DNA of 64,000 bases from Myxococcales bacterium. Lineage in GTDB: Bacteria > Myxococcota_A > Polyangia > Fen-1088. The DNA lies in the NCBI GenBank assembly GCA_003142855.1, contig PLNW01000069.1, positions 1 through 64,000 of the forward strand. The letters run 5' to 3'. Position numbers and translations under genes: made by a program. Shown here one piece after another: positions 1 through 9,603 of this stretch. Positions within the stretch are counted from its first letter, which is position 1. Each line of letters starts with the position of its first letter. Under the pieces are notes generated by a model that was not told where the DNA came from, searched no databases, and saw only the letters and a list, made by a program, of their open reading frames with translations.

Positions 1-303
1 GCGCTGACCCCCACCCCGGACAGTGCCGGGAACGTGACCCTGACCTGGACTCTGGTCGGCGGCGCGACGTCCTACAACGTCTCGCGCGGCACGACCAAGG
101 GCGGCCCATACACGGTTGTGGTGAATGGACTTTCGGCCACAAGCTACAAAGACAGTCCGCCCGTTCCCAGCAATGGAAGCGCCACCTTCTACTATGTGGT
201 GCGGGCCAACACCGGGAACTGCAACTCGCCCTACTCTCCAGAGGCGACGGCAACGGTCACGTCCGCGCGCATGGATGCGGCCGCGGACTCTGCCCGAGAC
301 TGA
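1..303 (+). CDS. C-terminal part of a fibronectin type III-like domain protein (5' end outside window)
   Basis: Open frame from the window start; VTLTWTLVGGATSYNVSRGTTKGGPYTVV...YYVVRANTGNCNSPYSPEATATV is FnIII-like. Confidence 0.75.
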   Translation, partial: ALTPTPDSAGNVTLTWTLVGGATSYNVSRGTTKGGPYTVVVNGLSATSYKDSPPVPSNGSATFYYVVRANTGNCNSPYSPEATATVTSARMDAAADSARD

Positions 304-1011
304 TCACCCGAAGACGTCGAGACACTGCCCAGTCATGGCCGCCGGTGCATCCGCGGCCAGGAACAACGCCACCCGGGCGACCTCAGTCGGCGTCATGTCG
401 GGCTTGGCACCCGGCAGTCCAAGGGTCAGCATCGCGGTGTCAACTGATCCCGGGCAAATGGCGTTCACGACGATGCCGTCCGGCCGCAGCTCCTCGGCCA
501 AGGCCCGCGTGAGGCCGACCACGCCGTGCTTGGCCGCGCAGTACGCGCCCAAGAGAGGTGTACCCCGACGGCCAGCGATCGACCCCATGTTGATGATGCG
601 ACCGCGGCCCCTGCCGCGCAGGGCGGGCAGGAACGCCTGAATCATTAGGAACATGCTCTTCAAGTTCGTGGCCAATACGTCGTCCCAGGTTTCCTCGGGC
701 AGTGTCTCGATGCTCGCCCGCGCCACGATGCCGGCATTGTTCACCAGGATGTCGGGGGCGCCCAGGCGGGCCAGCACCAAGTCGCGGAAGCGACTGACCT
801 CTTCGCGGAGTCGCACGTCACAGGCGGCGACCAGATGGCGCGCGCTTTGCGCGGGATCGACATCGTCGACAAAGTGACCGTTGCTCATCTGGCGGGCGCA
901 TCCCGCTACCGCTGCGCCCTCGCTCGCCAGCAACGTTGCGACGGCTCGGCCGATGCCCCGCGAAGCACCGGTGACAACCGCGACTTTGCCTTCCAGCTTG
1001 CCTGGGCTCAT
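304..1011 (-). CDS. SDR family oxidoreductase
   Basis: MSPGKLEGKVAVVTGASRGIGRAVA (TGxxxGIG), NNAG, YCAAKHG (YxxxK); start chosen at 1011, overlapping the folE stop. Confidence 0.88.
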   Translation of the reverse strand: MSPGKLEGKVAVVTGASRGIGRAVATLLASEGAAVAGCARQMSNGHFVDDVDPAQSARHLVAACDVRLREEVSRFRDLVLARLGAPDILVNNAGIVARASIETLPEETWDDVLATNLKSMFLMIQAFLPALRGRGRGRIINMGSIAGRRGTPLLGAYCAAKHGVVGLTRALAEELRPDGIVVNAICPGSVDTAMLTLGLPGAKPDMTPTEVARVALFLAADAPAAMTGQCLDVFG

Positions 1012-1592
1012 CGCACGCGCCCGCCCAAGTTCGCCGCTGCCAGCAGCCGCGCCTTGAGGTCGGGCCGCTCGCGCATCTCGCCCACGAAGGCACTGGTGAC
1101 CACGCCCGATTGATCGTGACGCTCGCCGGGCAGAGCCAAGCAAAGCTGCTCAGCCTCGATCACGCAGCCCGCGCCGCGCGCGCCCAGGCCGTGCCACAGA
1201 GCCTCGGCGATTTGGTGGGTGGCCCGTTCTTGCAGGGTCAGACGCTTGGTGAAGCACTCGACCAGATCGGCCAGGTGGCCGAAGCCTATCAGCTTTCCCG
1301 CCGGCAAATAGGCTACATGCGCGACCCCTCGATAGGGCAGAAGATGGTGGGGACACATGGCATGAAAGCGCAGGCCGCCCACCACCACAACGTCAGGGTC
1401 AGCCTCGCCCAGCACCGGCTCGCCGAGAATCCGTGCCGGATCCATGTCGTAGCCCGCGAGAAACTCGCGCTGCCACACCTCGGCCACACGCTCAGGCGTG
1501 CGCACCAGATCGGGATCCTTGTCCACGTCGCGGCCCGCAGCCCGAAGCAGGGCCGCCACCGCCGCACGCAAGGCTTTCGCATCAGAGGCCAC
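1008..1592 (-). CDS. folE: GTP cyclohydrolase I
   Basis: RTPERVAEVWQREFLAGYD, HAMCPHHLLPYRGVAHVAYLP, FTKRLTLQERATHQIAEAL are FolE motifs. Confidence 0.92.
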   Translation of the reverse strand: MASDAKALRAAVAALLRAAGRDVDKDPDLVRTPERVAEVWQREFLAGYDMDPARILGEPVLGEADPDVVVVGGLRFHAMCPHHLLPYRGVAHVAYLPAGKLIGFGHLADLVECFTKRLTLQERATHQIAEALWHGLGARGAGCVIEAEQLCLALPGERHDQSGVVTSAFVGEMRERPDLKARLLAAANLGGRVR

Positions 1593-1602
1593 GCTGCTCC
1601 CC

Positions 1603-2397
1603 CTAGAGCCCGCCGTCGAGGTGGACCAGCGAATAGCCAGCCGCGGTCCACGCGCTCATGCCGCCGGTGAGTTCACTGATGTTGCGATAGCCAAGGGCAA
1701 CCAGCGCGTTGCCCGCCGACTTGCTCATGCCGCCCATAAGACAGGTCAGCACGACCTTGGTATCGAGATCGGGGCCGATGAAGGCAACCAGGGCAGGTAT
1801 GTCGTCGTAGGCGATGCGCGCGTCGGTGCCCGGGATGCTTCCGGCGTTGGGGTAGTGCACGTCGATGAGCAAGAAATCCTTGTTGGCCAGGGCGGTATGG
1901 AGTTGCTGGGCCGACATCTCGCCCAGCGCAGCCGGCGCCAGATCGGTCGCGGCCATGTCGATCGTCATGGCGTCAGGCTTCGCAGCCTCGAAGCCAGCGG
2001 CATCCGGAACGCCTGGCGCCTCGGCCGCATCCACTCGGACGGCCGCCTCCTCCGCCTCAGCGTCGGTCAGGCTGTCGGGGGACGTGGGACCATCGAGAAA
2101 CGCGGGTGGCGAGTCCACGCTGGCGTCGGCCGACAAAGCGGCCATGTCGGCAGCAGCGACTGGCATGTCGGGCGAGACTGCAGCTTCGGTGACGTAGCTG
2201 GCATCAGCCGGCGCGGCCGCTTCGGCTCCAGCTGTCGCGCCGTCGGGAAGCGCAGTCAGACTGTCGGCCCCAGCGCGACTGCCCGATCCGCAGCCGGCCA
2301 GGCCCGCGCCAATGATCAGAACCAGCACCAATCCAGTGTTCGTGCTCAAGCGTTCCCTCACTGGCGCAAAGCCTAGCATTGAACTGCACCCAAGCAC
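1603..2397 (-). CDS. Rhodanese-like domain lipoprotein
   Basis: Lipobox-like GLAGCGSG; C-terminal FLLIDVHYPNAGSIPGTDARI...VVLTCLMGGMSKSAGNALVALGYRNISELTGGMSAW (rhodanese). Confidence 0.78.
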   Translation of the reverse strand: MLGCSSMLGFAPVRERLSTNTGLVLVLIIGAGLAGCGSGSRAGADSLTALPDGATAGAEAAAPADASYVTEAAVSPDMPVAAADMAALSADASVDSPPAFLDGPTSPDSLTDAEAEEAAVRVDAAEAPGVPDAAGFEAAKPDAMTIDMAATDLAPAALGEMSAQQLHTALANKDFLLIDVHYPNAGSIPGTDARIAYDDIPALVAFIGPDLDTKVVLTCLMGGMSKSAGNALVALGYRNISELTGGMSAWTAAGYSLVHLDGGL

Positions 2398-4503
2398 TCA
2401 CTCGCAGACGTCGTAGGTATCGAACTGCATGGTGTAGTTGGCGCGGCCCTGGGTGGCCGAGCGCAGATCAGTCGAGTACCCGAACATGCGACGCAACGGC
2501 ACCTTGGCAATGATCAGGCGCTGGGCGCCGCGCACGCCCACGTCCTCGATGCGGGCGTGGCGCGCATTGAGATCGCCGACCACGCCGCCCACGTTGACCT
2601 CGGGCGCGGTGACCTCGACCTTCATAATCGGCTCAAGCAAACGCGTGCCTGCCTCGCGCGAGGCCAGACGCAAGGCCTCGCCCACCGCGGCCCGCTGGCC
2701 AGCCGGGGTGGAGGCGTCGGGCCGGTATTCGATACCGATGACAGACACCTCGATGTCCTCAAAGGGATAGCCCTCCGGCCCGGAGCGCATGGCCTCGGTG
2801 GCGCCTTCCAGCGCGGCATCGAGAATCGCTCGCGGTGTGTCCGGGATGCGGGGCGCGCCCGGTAGCGACTCGACCTTGGCCAGGGCCAAACTGACGTGGT
2901 TGCCGCTGCCGCGCGGACGCGGTGCCACCCGCACGCGGGCCTGCCCGAACAGCTTCTCGTCCTCGATCTCGCGCTCGAAGCGCGCCTCGGCCTCGGCCGC
3001 CTTGGCCAAGGTCTCGCGGTACACCACCTGGGGCCGGCCCACATGCGCGTCCACGCCATACTCGCGGCGCAGGCGGTCCACCACGATGTCGAGGTGGAGC
3101 TCGCCCATGCCCCGGATGATGGTCTGGCCCGTCTCGGCATCCTCGCCGGTACGGAAGGTAGGGTCCTCGTCGGCCAGCTTGGCCAGGCCGAAGTCGAGCT
3201 TCTCCTTCTCTGCCTGGGTCTTGGGCTCGATGGCGCGGGCGATGACCGGCTCGTGCGCGGCGATGCGCTCAAGCAAAATAGGCGCCTTGGGCGAACAGAT
3301 GGTGTCGCCGGTGCCCGCGTCCTTGAGGCCCATGGCCACCACGATGGTGCCCGCCCCCGCGCGCTCGATGCGCTCGCGTCGGTTGGCATGGACGGAGAAG
3401 AGCCGGGTGATCTTTTCGTTGCGCCGGGTGCGCGGGTTCTGCACTTCGTCGCCTGCTTTCAGCACGCCCGAGTAGATGCGCAGGTACACCGTCTTGCGCC
3501 CCTCGTCCATGGCCACCTTGAAGGCCAAGGCGCAAAAAGGTGCGCTGTCGTCGGAGATTCGCGTGACGATTTCATCGCGGCCCGGCACATGTCCGGTGAT
3601 GGGCGGCACCTCGGTGGGCGAGGGCAGAAAGTCACAGACGGCGTCAAGCAACGGCTGCACGCCCTTGTTGCGCAGGGCCGAGCCAGCCAGCACCGGCACC
3701 AGCTTGCAGGCGAGCGTGCCCTTGCGCAGGGCCGCGACCAGCGCGGCTGTCTCCACCGGCTTGCCTTCGAGATAGGCGGCCGCGATGCTGTCGTCGAAGT
3801 CCGCCGCGGCTTCCACCAGCTTGTCGCGCGCGGCGGCCACCGCCTCGGCCATGGACGAGGGCACGCTGTCCTCGCGCGGCGGATCATCTTCTGCGCCGGA
3901 GAAGAAGATGGCGCGCTCGCGCACCAGGTCCACCACCCCGGCGAAATGGTCCTCGGCGCCGATGGGAAGCTGAACCGGCACCGGCCGTGCACCGAGGCGC
4001 GTGCGAATCTCATCGACCGCGGCCTGAAAGTCCGCGCCGGGGCGGTCCATCTTGTTGATGAACGCCAGGCGGGGCACGTGGAACTGATCGGCCTGGTGCC
4101 ACACGGTTTCGGACTGCGGCTCCACTCCGGATACGCCACAGAACACGACCACCGCACCGTCGAGCACGCGCAGCGAGCGTTCCACCTCGATGGTGAAGTC
4201 CACGTGTCCAGGCGTATCGATAAGATGAATCTCGTGCGTCTCGCCCGCGCGCTTCCATTCCAGCGTGGTGGCCGCCGCGGTGATGGTGATGCCGCGCTCG
4301 CGTTCCTGCGCCATCCAGTCCATCTGCGCCTCGCCGTCGTGAACTTCGCCGATCTTGTGGATGCGGCCAGCGTAGTACAAGAAGCGTTCGGTGACCGTGG
4401 TCTTGCCGGCGTCGATGTGGGCCACGATGCCGATGTTGCGCACGCGCGCCAGCCTCGACAGCTTGCGGGGTTTGGCGACGGGGCTTGGCGTTTCGTCGGA
4501 CAT
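2398..4503 (-). CDS. fusA: Elongation factor G
   Basis: [74 protein letters not shown]; full-length EF-G. Confidence 0.93.
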   Translation of the reverse strand: MSDETPSPVAKPRKLSRLARVRNIGIVAHIDAGKTTVTERFLYYAGRIHKIGEVHDGEAQMDWMAQERERGITITAAATTLEWKRAGETHEIHLIDTPGHVDFTIEVERSLRVLDGAVVVFCGVSGVEPQSETVWHQADQFHVPRLAFINKMDRPGADFQAAVDEIRTRLGARPVPVQLPIGAEDHFAGVVDLVRERAIFFSGAEDDPPREDSVPSSMAEAVAAARDKLVEAAADFDDSIAAAYLEGKPVETAALVAALRKGTLACKLVPVLAGSALRNKGVQPLLDAVCDFLPSPTEVPPITGHVPGRDEIVTRISDDSAPFCALAFKVAMDEGRKTVYLRIYSGVLKAGDEVQNPRTRRNEKITRLFSVHANRRERIERAGAGTIVVAMGLKDAGTGDTICSPKAPILLERIAAHEPVIARAIEPKTQAEKEKLDFGLAKLADEDPTFRTGEDAETGQTIIRGMGELHLDIVVDRLRREYGVDAHVGRPQVVYRETLAKAAEAEARFEREIEDEKLFGQARVRVAPRPRGSGNHVSLALAKVESLPGAPRIPDTPRAILDAALEGATEAMRSGPEGYPFEDIEVSVIGIEYRPDASTPAGQRAAVGEALRLASREAGTRLLEPIMKVEVTAPEVNVGGVVGDLNARHARIEDVGVRGAQRLIIAKVPLRRMFGYSTDLRSATQGRANYTMQFDTYDVCE

Positions 4504-4597
4504 GGGAGCGCGGATTATAGGAAGTCGATCGTCGACAGTCGACAGGCAAGCGTCATGGTCATGCGGCCTGCGTCGTTCGGCAGTATAGTGGCGCCCC

Positions 4598-4999
4598 ATG
4601 ACCCGCACCGAGTTTCAAGCCGAGTTGCAACGCCTGCGCCGCGAGGCCGGCGCGACCGAAGCGAACGCGGGCAGCTTCCGCAGCGACGACTGCCGGGGCT
4701 GCCTGCGCTGCATGTTCTGCTCGGGCTGCACCAACTGCTACCGCTGCACCCACTGCACCGGATGTGAGGCCACCACAGGCAGCTCGCATTGCCTGCGTTG
4801 TACCGGCTGCCACGATTGTTCACACTGCCAGGACTCGCAGGGTTGCACCGGCTCGGCCTACCTGGTCCAGTGCGCTTCGTGCAGCGACTGCACCTACTGC
4901 ACCGGCTGCGTGGGTCTGGCCCGCAAGGAGTTCCACATCCTCAACCACGCCTACAGCCGCACCGAATACTTCGCGCTCATCAAGACGCTGTCGGGATGA
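4598..4999 (+). CDS. Cysteine-rich protein with C-x-x triplet repeats
   Basis: [25 protein letters not shown] and later Cx2C runs; complete ORF with ATG. Confidence 0.75.
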   Translation: MTRTEFQAELQRLRREAGATEANAGSFRSDDCRGCLRCMFCSGCTNCYRCTHCTGCEATTGSSHCLRCTGCHDCSHCQDSQGCTGSAYLVQCASCSDCTYCTGCVGLARKEFHILNHAYSRTEYFALIKTLSG

Positions 5000-5216
5000 A
5001 TAGAACATTACCACCGCATACAACAGCCCCCTCTGCGTCATGCGCGACAAGGTGCCCAATCTCAAATAGCGATCACGGGGAGTGGGCGCACGCGCGGAAC
5101 AAACCCACATTTCTCCACGTGTCACCACGTCTCTGAATGTCCGATAGCGCACAATCTGTCGCCGACACCCTACGCCCGGATTGACGCCGGGCGAGTCATC
5201 TGGTGGGATCTAGGCT

Positions 5217-6197
5217 ATGAAGAAACATCTAGCCTTCCTTACGACTCTGGTATTTGCGACTCTGGTTGGACGTGCCTCGTTCGCATCGGTCTGCGTCCAG
5301 GTTGATGTCTCCCAGGACACGCTGTCCGAGGGGGATCAAAAAGCGAGCAAAGCCCTGCTGGAGCAAGCCCTGCGCGACCAGGGAGTGCAGGTCGATGTGA
5401 AAAACTGCACCGACACCTATCGCGTGTATCACATCAAGCTCGGCAACAGCATCACGGTCTTCATGCAGGGGCCAAAAGGCTACCGTCAGGCGACGGCGCG
5501 CTCGCTTGAGGACGTGCCGGCGGTCTACAGCCAGATGGTCCGCTCGCTGATTTCCGGTCGCCCGATGAACACCAGCAATGGAACCGTTGATCGCAGCAAT
5601 GTCACCTCGGCCCAGCAGGCTCCCAATCGGGTCGAGGCGGATTCTTTGTGGTACCTGCGCATCGGCTACGGTCTTGCGCTGGGCCCGACCACCGGCCACG
5701 GTGTGGCGTTCGGCTTTGGCTATCGCTACGAACTGGACGAGCTTGGCGTCGAGCTTTCGTTTCTGAACTTGGTGATCGGGAACAACAACAACAGCTCGGG
5801 GTCGGCGACGGTTACCGGCGACTGGGTCAAGATCATGGGCCTGTATTTCCTGAGTCCGATTTCCACGGGATCATTCTTTCTGGGCGGTGGACTTAGTTGG
5901 GGAATGGCGGCGGCCACCGGCAACGCGACGGGTGCGACTGGGTCGACGTCGTTCCAGACGTACACCGGGAGCGGGCTACAAGGGGAGCTCTCCGTGGGCT
6001 ACGAGTTCCTGCGCGCCAGCACCATCAGGATGTTCCTGCAAGCCGATGCCACGCTCCCGTTCTACACGGTTCGCCGCGAAACCTTTGACACCGCCTTGGG
6101 AGCGACGGTCGGTGGAAGTTCGTGGGTGCCCAGCCTGGCGTTCTCATTTGGAATCGGCTGGGGCAAGTCGATCACACGCGTGCACGTCGTCGAATAG
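5217..6197 (+). CDS. Secreted/outer-membrane protein of unknown function, beta-barrel-like C-terminus
   Basis: Signal peptide MKKHLAFLTTLVFATLVGRASFA; alternating aromatic/glycine strands in the C-terminal half. Confidence 0.7.
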   Translation: MKKHLAFLTTLVFATLVGRASFASVCVQVDVSQDTLSEGDQKASKALLEQALRDQGVQVDVKNCTDTYRVYHIKLGNSITVFMQGPKGYRQATARSLEDVPAVYSQMVRSLISGRPMNTSNGTVDRSNVTSAQQAPNRVEADSLWYLRIGYGLALGPTTGHGVAFGFGYRYELDELGVELSFLNLVIGNNNNSSGSATVTGDWVKIMGLYFLSPISTGSFFLGGGLSWGMAAATGNATGATGSTSFQTYTGSGLQGELSVGYEFLRASTIRMFLQADATLPFYTVRRETFDTALGATVGGSSWVPSLAFSFGIGWGKSITRVHVVE

Positions 6198-6284
6198 CGT
6201 TCCAAAGATCTCTTCATCGACGCGCGCAGATTTTGCCGCTGTGATAGAATTTTCTGAAGCCATGCACGGGAGCCCCGCCTGAAC

Positions 6285-7217
6285 ATGAGAATACGATTCT
6301 GGGGCGTCAGGGGTTCTTTGCCTGTCCCGGGACCGCGAACCGAGCGTTACGGCGGCAACACGTCGTGCGTCGAGGTCAGCTCCGCCGCCGGAACCCGCAT
6401 CATCATCGACGCCGGCACGGGCATCCGCCGCCTGGGCAAGGAGCTGATGCGCGGCGAGTTCGAGTCAGGCAAGGGAGCGGCCCACCTCCTTATCAGCCAC
6501 ACCCACTGGGACCACATCCAGGGCCTGCCTTTCTTCGCGCCATTCTACCGCGCCGGCAACAAGCTCTTCGTGTACGCTCGCCAGCGCGACGACCAGAACC
6601 TGCGCAGCGTGCTCTCCTTGCAGGTCGATTCCCCATTCTTCCCGGTTCCCTTTCACAAGGCGCGCGCCGACGTGGCCTTCCGCGAGCTTCACGACGGAGC
6701 CCACTTCGAAATCAACGATGTGGTGGTGTCCTGTGCTCGCCTCAACCATCCTTACATCGCGACCGCCTATGCCCTGTCCGCCGACGGCGCCAAGGTGGCC
6801 TATATCGCGGACACGGCGCCGTTCTCGGACATCCTGTTTGGTCAAGAGTTCATTGCCGGACCGCCGTCGCCGCACTCCCTGCTGAGCAAGACGGACCACA
6901 AGATCCTGCGGACCATGCGCAACCAGGTGGTTCGCTTATGCGAGGGTGCAGACCTGGTCATCTACGACACCATGTTCACGCCCGAGGAGTACCGCCAGAC
7001 GCCCCACTATGGCCACTCGCGGCCCTCGGACGCGGTCGAAATCTGTCGTGATGCGGGCGCCCGGACGCTGGCGCTGTATCATCACGCGCCCGATCGTTCG
7101 GACACGGAAGTGGACGCCCTGCTGGCCTCCACGCGCAAGGAGGCGAAGGTGACGACACCCAAGCTGGAAATCGTCGCGGGCTTCGAGGGGCTGGACTTGG
7201 CCCTGGGGAAGGGATGA
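6285..7217 (+). CDS. MBL-fold metallo-hydrolase
   Basis: MRIRFWGVRGSLPVPGPRTERYGGNTSCVEV, ISHTHWDHIQGLPFF (HxHxDH-like). Confidence 0.88.
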   Translation: MRIRFWGVRGSLPVPGPRTERYGGNTSCVEVSSAAGTRIIIDAGTGIRRLGKELMRGEFESGKGAAHLLISHTHWDHIQGLPFFAPFYRAGNKLFVYARQRDDQNLRSVLSLQVDSPFFPVPFHKARADVAFRELHDGAHFEINDVVVSCARLNHPYIATAYALSADGAKVAYIADTAPFSDILFGQEFIAGPPSPHSLLSKTDHKILRTMRNQVVRLCEGADLVIYDTMFTPEEYRQTPHYGHSRPSDAVEICRDAGARTLALYHHAPDRSDTEVDALLASTRKEAKVTTPKLEIVAGFEGLDLALGKG

Positions 7218-8068
7218 TGGACGTCACCTTCTGGGGCGTGCGTGGTTCCATCCCTTCGCCGGGACCGGGCACCGTGCGCTACGGCGGCAACACCGCTTGC
7301 GTGTCGGTTCGCCTGCCCCACGACGAGCTCATCATCCTCGACTGTGGTACCGGCGCACGCAACCTGGGGATCTCGTTGCTGGCCGGCCCCTTCGGCAAGG
7401 GCAAGGGTTCGGCCACGCTCTTGCTTTCGCACGCTCACTGGGACCACATCCAGGGCTTCCCGTTTTTCGGTCCCTTCTATGTCCCGGGCAACAACTTCAC
7501 CGTGTATGGCGGCAGCCGCGGCGAGCGTTTCCTGGAAGACGTGCTTGAGCGCCAGATGGCGGCCCAGTTCTTCCCCGTGCAAAGCTTTCACAACATGGGC
7601 GCCCGCATCGAGATGCGTCCCCTTCCAGAGGACAAGGACGTGCAGGTCGGTGGTGCGACTGTCCGTGCTCACGCCAATCCGCACGGACCCACCCCGGCGC
7701 TGGCCTTTCGCATCGAGGCTGGGGGAAAGTCTATGGCCTATGCCAGCGATGCCGGCTACGGGTCAGGCGGCCCGCCCCAGGCAGCCGTGGACCTGTACCG
7801 CGGTGTCGATTTGCTGATCCACGACAGCACCTTCACCCCCGAGGACCGGGCCTTGCGCCTGGAAAGGGGCCTATCGTCTCTCGAAGATGCGGTGGACTGT
7901 GCGGCGCGCGCTGGGGTCAAGAAGCTGGCGCTGTTCCACTATGACCAGGACTACACCGATCACGACGTGGACGAGCTCGTGGATCGAGGCCGACGCCGGC
8001 TGGATGGGAGCGCGGTCAGCGGGATCGAGGTGATCGGCGCAGCCGAGGGCCTCACCCTGTCACTGTAA
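7214..8068 (+). CDS. MBL-fold metallo-hydrolase (tandem paralog)
   Basis: MMDVTFWGVRGSIPSPGPGTVRYGGNTACV, LSHAHWDHIQGFPFFGPFY; start overlaps the previous stop. Confidence 0.88.
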   Translation: MMDVTFWGVRGSIPSPGPGTVRYGGNTACVSVRLPHDELIILDCGTGARNLGISLLAGPFGKGKGSATLLLSHAHWDHIQGFPFFGPFYVPGNNFTVYGGSRGERFLEDVLERQMAAQFFPVQSFHNMGARIEMRPLPEDKDVQVGGATVRAHANPHGPTPALAFRIEAGGKSMAYASDAGYGSGGPPQAAVDLYRGVDLLIHDSTFTPEDRALRLERGLSSLEDAVDCAARAGVKKLALFHYDQDYTDHDVDELVDRGRRRLDGSAVSGIEVIGAAEGLTLSL

Positions 8069-8071
8069 TGG

Positions 8072-8088
8072 GAACCCTCAAAGGGTTC
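8072..8088. other. Perfect inverted repeat just after a CDS stop
   Basis: gaaccct-caa-agggttc immediately 3' of the stop at 8066-8068; no T-tract. Confidence 0.45.
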
Positions 8089-8204
8089 GCTCCGCCCTTC
8101 GGCCCCCCACTCGCCACCTCCTCCCCGCTCGCTTTGCTCGGCCTCGCCAACCCCTCCCGCGATGGTCCGCGGCGAGCGGAGCTCGCCGGCTCCCCACGCG
8201 ATAT

Positions 8205-8223
8205 GGTGCGGAAAATCCGCACC
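8205..8223. other. Perfect 8-bp hairpin in the region upstream of the HU-like gene
   Basis: ggtgcgga-aaa-tccgcacc. Confidence 0.5.
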
Positions 8224-8412
8224 TGTCCGTCGGCCGGAAACCTCGCCGAAACGCGATCGTGTGGTTTTCCCGCGATTTTCATCGCACTCGACTCAAGAAA
8301 TCGGCTAGAGTCTCTTGCGAACGCCGGTTTTCGTGGTGTCGCGGGATGATGTCGTGTCCCCCACTGCGCAGAACAGGTGCTTCCAGGCCCACCCAAACCA
8401 GAAGGAGATACG

Positions 8413-8724
8413 ATGGCTAAAGGTCCTCTTTCCAAGTCTGCCCTAATCCAGATTCTCTCCGACAAGTCTGCCAACGAGCTCACCCGCAAGGACGTCAAGG
8501 GCGTTCTTGAGGCCATGGTCGGCGTCGGCCATGCCGAGCTGAAGAAGAGTGGCATCTTCGTCGTACCCGGGCTCGTGCGCATGGTCGTGGTCAAGAAGCC
8601 GGCCACCAAGGAGCGCAAGGGCATCAACCCGTTCACCGGGCAGGAGACAATCTTCAAGGCCAAGCCAGCCCGCAAGGTGGTCAAGGCGCGCGCCGTAAAA
8701 GCGGCCAAGGACGCGGTAGCGTAG
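8413..8724 (+). CDS. HU family DNA-binding protein
   Basis: MAKGPLSKSALIQILSDKSANELTRKDVKGVLEAM...GIFVVPGLVRMVVVKKPATKERKGINPFTGQETIFKAKPARKVV; gaaggag RBS upstream. Confidence 0.82.
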   Translation: MAKGPLSKSALIQILSDKSANELTRKDVKGVLEAMVGVGHAELKKSGIFVVPGLVRMVVVKKPATKERKGINPFTGQETIFKAKPARKVVKARAVKAAKDAVA

Positions 8725-8877
8725 GCTCGCTCATGCCCGCTTCGGCCGACCGGCTGGAAGTGGGCCAGGACCGACCGGGGCGCCGGGGCTCATACCGGGC
8801 GCCCGCGGTTGGTTGTGCTGTGGGAAGGGTGTGGTGGTGGCGCGGAGACGCCAGGCTCAGCGTCGGAAATAGTCACG

Positions 8878-9603
8878 ATGCTTGAAGCTGCGGTGATCCT
8901 GGACAGCGCCGGCAAGGAGTTTGGTGCCTTGCGCGCCGTCGTTGATCTGACCCTGTCGGTACAGCCGGGTGAGATCTACGGATTGCTGGGCCCCAACGGC
9001 GCGGGCAAGACTACCGCTCTGCGCATGCTGGCCGGCCTGCTGCAGCCGTCGAGCGGCCGGGCTCTCTTGCTCGGCCTAGATGCTGACTCGGCGCAAGCCA
9101 AGGGGCGCATGGGATTTCTGAGTGGCAGCACCGGTCTCTATGCCCGGCTGACCCCGCGCGAGACCCTGCAGTATTTTGGCCGCATTCACGGTCTGCCTGC
9201 GGCTGATCTGCGCCGCCGGATTTCCACTCTGGCGGGCTGGTTGGGCTTGCAAGAACTCCTCGACCGTCGCTGCGAGAGCCTGTCGAGCGGCGAGAAGCAA
9301 CGAGTGTCGTTGGCGCGGGCCGTGCTGCACGACCCGCCGGTTCTCATCCTTGACGAGCCGACCGCTGGCCTGGACGTGTTGGCCAGCCGTTCGCTGCGCG
9401 ACTTCGTGGGCAGCCAGCGCGCCCGCGGCAAGGCCGTGCTTTTTTCGACGCACTACCTGGCCGAAGCCGAGTTGCTGTGCGACCGCATCGGGCTGCTCTT
9501 TCGTGGCCGCCTTCTGCGTGAGGGTACGCCCGCAAGCATCCGAAGCGAATGCGGGGCGACGACGCTGGAAGAGGCCTTTCTCAAGCTGGTGGATCGCGAG
9601 TGA
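8878..9603 (+). CDS. ABC transporter ATP-binding protein (NatA-like)
   Basis: GLLGPNGAGKTTALRMLAG (Walker A), LSSGEKQRVSLARAVLHDPPVLILDEPTAGLD (signature/Walker B). Confidence 0.92.
   Translation: MLEAAVILDSAGKEFGALRAVVDLTLSVQPGEIYGLLGPNGAGKTTALRMLAGLLQPSSGRALLLGLDADSAQAKGRMGFLSGSTGLYARLTPRETLQYFGRIHGLPAADLRRRISTLAGWLGLQELLDRRCESLSSGEKQRVSLARAVLHDPPVLILDEPTAGLDVLASRSLRDFVGSQRARGKAVLFSTHYLAEAELLCDRIGLLFRGRLLREGTPASIRSECGATTLEEAFLKLVDRE

Noticed and set aside
2896-4767. 623-aa plus-strand ORF
   Set aside because: Antisense to fusA; typical long spurious frame in high-GC coding DNA, His/Arg/Gly-rich with no recognisable motif
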